From Tetrahymena thermophila SB210 (taxonomy: Eukaryota > Ciliophora > Oligohymenophorea > Hymenostomatida > Tetrahymenidae): a stretch of 64,000 nt of DNA. How positions within the stretch are numbered: the first letter of the stretch is position 1; each line of letters starts with the position of its first letter. Under the pieces are notes generated by a model. The model was not told the DNA's origin and did no database searches. It worked only from the letters and a program-made list of their open reading frames with translations. Below are positions 61,163 to 64,000 of this stretch, in pieces. The stretch lies in NCBI RefSeq assembly GCF_000189635.1, contig NW_002476559.1:620001-684000 (forward strand). The letters run 5' to 3'. The translations under genes and the position numbers were made by a program.

Positions 61163-61516
61163 TCACAAAAACAAAGCAGCAAAAATGGCTGCACTGGCAA
61201 TAAGAAGCTTAGCACTGCTTTTAACTATACATTAAGAATTATCAGAGCTAGCTTGAGTTTTAGCAGGGTTAGCACTAGTATTGCAAGAAGTACAAGCATT
61301 AGTTGAAATAGTTGCACCTGATGCTGTCAATTATGAACAGTCAGCGATGGCACATTTTGTTCCAGAAATTTACCAGTTATCAGTCTTAGCACCAGATTTA
61401 CCACAATTAGTATCATTGCAAGCACCATTTTTAAGGCAATCAATATTAGTAGTTCCTGCAGTAGCAAGTGAAACAGCGAAAAGGCAAAACAAAGCGAAAA
61501 TAATCTTGGAGTTCAT
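61163..61516 (-). CDS. Immobilization-antigen-like surface protein, copy 5
   Basis: Intact 117-residue copy, ATG at 61516, TGA at 61163-61165. Residue 36 is Thr instead of Ala and residue 54 is Lys (AAA), as in copy 1. Signal peptide, cysteine pattern and GPI tail are unchanged. This is the rightmost intact member. Confidence 0.85.
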
Positions 61517-62823
61517 TTTTTTTATTTGAAGAATTTTTTTTTAAGTTTATTATTATTTTAATTTTTAATTTATTTTAATTCATATTTGTTTTAAGATTTG
61601 GTTGTAATTTAAAGCTTACGAAAATATCTTTAACATTTATAAATTTTAAGTTTATTGGTACTACTGATTGAAATGACTAAAAAGATTAATTTATTTTGAT
61701 ATGATTTTTTTATCTATTCTAAATGTTTTTTAAATTGTAAAATTTAAAACTAAAACAAAATAGGCTTTTTATTTTTATCTATTCCAATTAAATTGATTAC
61801 AATCAAATTAAAATAGAATGTTAATATTTTATAAAAAATAAACTTAGAAAAATTAATTCAAAATAATTAATTCAAATTTTAAAAGAAATAAAATATTTTT
61901 ATAAATAGTTTGATAAAAGTTTCAATCAAAATAATGATGACTGTTAATGAAAGTAATATTATTTACACATAAATACATAAAAATAAAAATAAAAACAATA
62001 GATTTGATATAAGCTACCTTATGTAACATTAGATATTTTTTTTGTCAGCCTAATGTAATTTTTGAAATTAAAAATTAAAATTTGCGGTGGCTATTCAAAT
62101 TTCAAAAATCATATATGACAGAATTTATTAATTAACCTAATTTAATTAAAATTAAAGTTTTTACTTGAAAAAATTTATTATTTTGATGTTTTAAATCTAT
62201 TTGGATTTTATCTAGCAATTATTTGTAACCAATCAAATCATAAGTGCAGTATAATAAGCATATATTAACAAAATATTATTATACAATTCTAAATTGTAAA
62301 ACAATAATTTTTATATCTAAAAATTATTTTTATGAAAGTGAATTTAAGTTTTTAAGTGCTTTTTTAAATATTTGTAAAAAAAAAATATTATTTGAATACC
62401 TTTGATGTAATAATTATATATATAATTTAAATTAATAAATGAATGAAATATAATTTGTTATATACAATGTTCAGATATGCAATGATTATTACTAAGATTA
62501 ACATAATTCAGCTTAAATCAAATAGATGAAAAAATAGTCAAAGATAAATTTAATAAAATTAGTGTAAAATATTAAAAAAATATTATTCATTATTTTATTT
62601 TTTACATATTTTACTTTTAAAAATTAATTTTATACCCTATTTAACAAATTAATTTTATTTAAATAAAAAATTAAAAAATTATCAATAAATAATCCATCAA
62701 ATTTAATGGATCAATGAAATAAATATTTACATCAGCCAAAGATATTGCTATTCTTGAATAGTTATTTCTCTATTATGATATATATTTTTAGTAAAATAAT
62801 AAAAAAAGGTATCAAAATAGATT
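61517..62823. other. Spacer right of copy 5 (type II)
   Basis: It holds the conserved block (TGCGGTGG 62083-62090), the CCAAT element at 62224-62250 and a type II module at about 62440-62610 matching 57637-57800. This spacer leads into the antigen pseudogene. Confidence 0.8.
62083..62090 (-). promoter_or_regulatory. Conserved TGCGGTGG block upstream of antigen copy 5
   Basis: The core of the block lies about 567 bp from the copy 5 start, with the same flanking elements (about 62005-62150). Confidence 0.45.
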
Positions 62824-62970
62824 TCGAACCTTAATAAACCCAGGACTACCACAATTTACATAGTTGCTTATGCCGCTTTTATTGCAATTGATAGCAATAG
62901 TTCCTGCTGCAGCTAAAGTTCAACAAAGATAGAATAAAGCAAATAATTTTAAAATTTTTAAATCATCTAC
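62824..62970 (-). pseudogene. Broken immobilization-antigen-like gene
   Basis: Minus-strand frame LFALFYLC, TGA (62920-62922), TLAAAGTIAINCNKSG, then NYVNCGSPG aligns with the array protein's signal peptide end and first mature cysteines (LFCLFAVSLATAGTTNIDC, then NANCGKSG). A stop interrupts the signal peptide, the upstream ATG is out of frame, and nothing corresponding to residues beyond about 45 follows. It is more diverged than copies 1-5, so it is an older member at the array's edge. Confidence 0.75.
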
Positions 62971-64000
62971 TTTTAATTTTCTATTTATCAATGATAAAAA
63001 TCTATTAAAAAATTATACAATTTTCTTCCTTTTTTTATTCAGTTATTAGTTAATTTATGAAATTTTTTTATCTGCCATTTTGAATGTCTTAATGTTTGAA
63101 GTTTCTTTTGTTACACATCATTAAATAGCAAAAAGAAATAAATTTGAGCAAGATACTATTAATTAATTTAATATCAGATAAATTTTCAAATTTTGTAAAA
63201 ATTTAATAATAATTTTTAAATTAGTAAAAACTCTATCTATTTCATGTATTATAAAAGCATTTTACTAATTTAGAAATTTTAGCTAAATAATTGAGAAATA
63301 CTAAAAAATAAATACTGTAAAAGAAGAGAATTTATATCTATCTATAACCCTTTTCTAATTTTACTTTTATGTGATTTAATTAATTAAATATATACTTTAA
63401 AAGCAAAAAAAACAAATTTAGAAATAAATTAATAATAACTAATTTAAAATAAAAAGTAATAAAAAATGCTTTAGTATTACTAGATATTTTGGTGTATATA
63501 TTTTTTACTACTTAAGAGGAAAGCGACTGTAAAAATCAATTACATATTTTTTTAAAAATTATTAGAAAGTAAATACAAAATAATGTTAATCTGTATTAAG
63601 ATGCGTTTGTTTATTTCTCTATTTATATGTATTCGTATTTAAATAGAGTTTTAAAAATAACTTAAATTTTAGATAGTTGAAGCTGAACATCAATTATGCC
63701 TGAAATTTATGTTTTTTAGTTGATTTTATTCACAGATAACTAGAATAATTAGCTGCTTTTAATCAAAAATTTAAATCTTTACTATTAGATTATTAATTAT
63801 TTAAATAAATAAGAAATAGACCTTAAAATTTAAAAAAGAGAAAGTTAAGGTAAGAAAGAAGTTTAATATCAAAATTAAAGTAATAAAATTATCAGATATT
63901 TTTGATGAATATATTTTTTACTACTTAAGAGTAAAGCAACTGTAAAAATCAATTAGATATTGTTTTAAAAAATATTTATTTGTAAATTCTAAAGCCTTTT
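62971..64000. other. Right-end non-coding DNA with a direct repeat
   Basis: No coding frame was seen. A ~70-bp segment with ATATATTTTTTACTACTTAAG and CTGTAAAAATCAATTA occurs at about 63476-63545 and again at about 63888-63957 in the same orientation, 412-415 bp apart, with shorter matches before each. This suggests two units of another tandem repeat. Confidence 0.65.

Larger units (their letters stand above)
54240..62970. repeat. Tandem array of antigen gene units
   Basis: Gene-plus-spacer units are 1673 bp (copy 1 to 2) and 1674 bp (4 to 5), 1835 bp by stop codons for 2 to 3A, and 1136 bp for 3B to 4. All genes point left. Spacer order is I, gene 1, I, gene 2, II, (3/4), I, gene 5, II, pseudogene. 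That fits duplication of a two-gene unit on top of the single-gene repeat. Confidence 0.85.

Noticed and set aside
1..64000. CRISPR arrays, bacterial promoters, tRNA or rRNA genes, telomere repeats, chromosome-breakage motif
   Set aside because: None was found by eye, and the genetic code and introns show a ciliate nuclear genome, where bacterial-type features are not expected.

Overview
The window reads as nuclear DNA of an oligohymenophorean ciliate, most likely Tetrahymena or a close relative. Every clear gene is open only if TAA and TAG are glutamine and TGA is the sole stop. The DNA is very A/T-rich, the introns are short GT...AG introns with A/T-rich interiors, and the right end carries a tandem family of small Cys-rich, GPI-type surface proteins that resemble Tetrahymena immobilization (Ser) antigens. 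Macronuclear or micronuclear origin cannot be decided from sequence alone. No telomere repeat or chromosome-breakage motif was found.

Layout. (1) 1-1044: a Q/S/T-rich protein on the minus strand, running off the left edge. (2) 1045-11172: about 10 kb without a gene, with 4-bp-periodic simple sequence and a degenerate ~290-bp tandem repeat. (3) 11173-12552: a divergent protein kinase with an N-terminally short lobe and DFE in place of DFG. (4) 12553-18623: gene-poor. (5) 18624-23521: two plus-strand genes, a START-domain protein with a glycine-zipper membrane segment and a centrin-like EF-hand protein. (6) 24569-32734: an eight-exon, ~2180-residue multipass membrane protein with a PAS domain. 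(7) 34871-37260: an eIF4E-family cap-binding protein with a ~490-residue Q/N-rich extension. (8) 39497-46302: an N/Q-rich protein, a decayed hAT transposase and a coiled-coil protein. (9) 46964-52493: an unrecognised protein and poly(ADP-ribose) glycohydrolase. (10) 53424-53921: a small two-exon gene. (11) 54640-62970: the surface-antigen array on the minus strand, broken by a 100-N gap and ending in a pseudogene. (12) 62971-64000: non-coding with a direct repeat.

The genes do not form an obvious pathway and are transcribed singly in both directions. The most interesting region is the antigen array. It has two alternating spacer types that suggest duplication of a two-gene unit, blocks conserved upstream of each copy, and a gap whose two flanks are verbatim copies of neighbouring sequence joined by a 699-bp deletion at a TATT microhomology. 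That last pattern means either an assembly artefact or two coexisting versions of the locus, for example alternative DNA elimination or somatic polymorphism.
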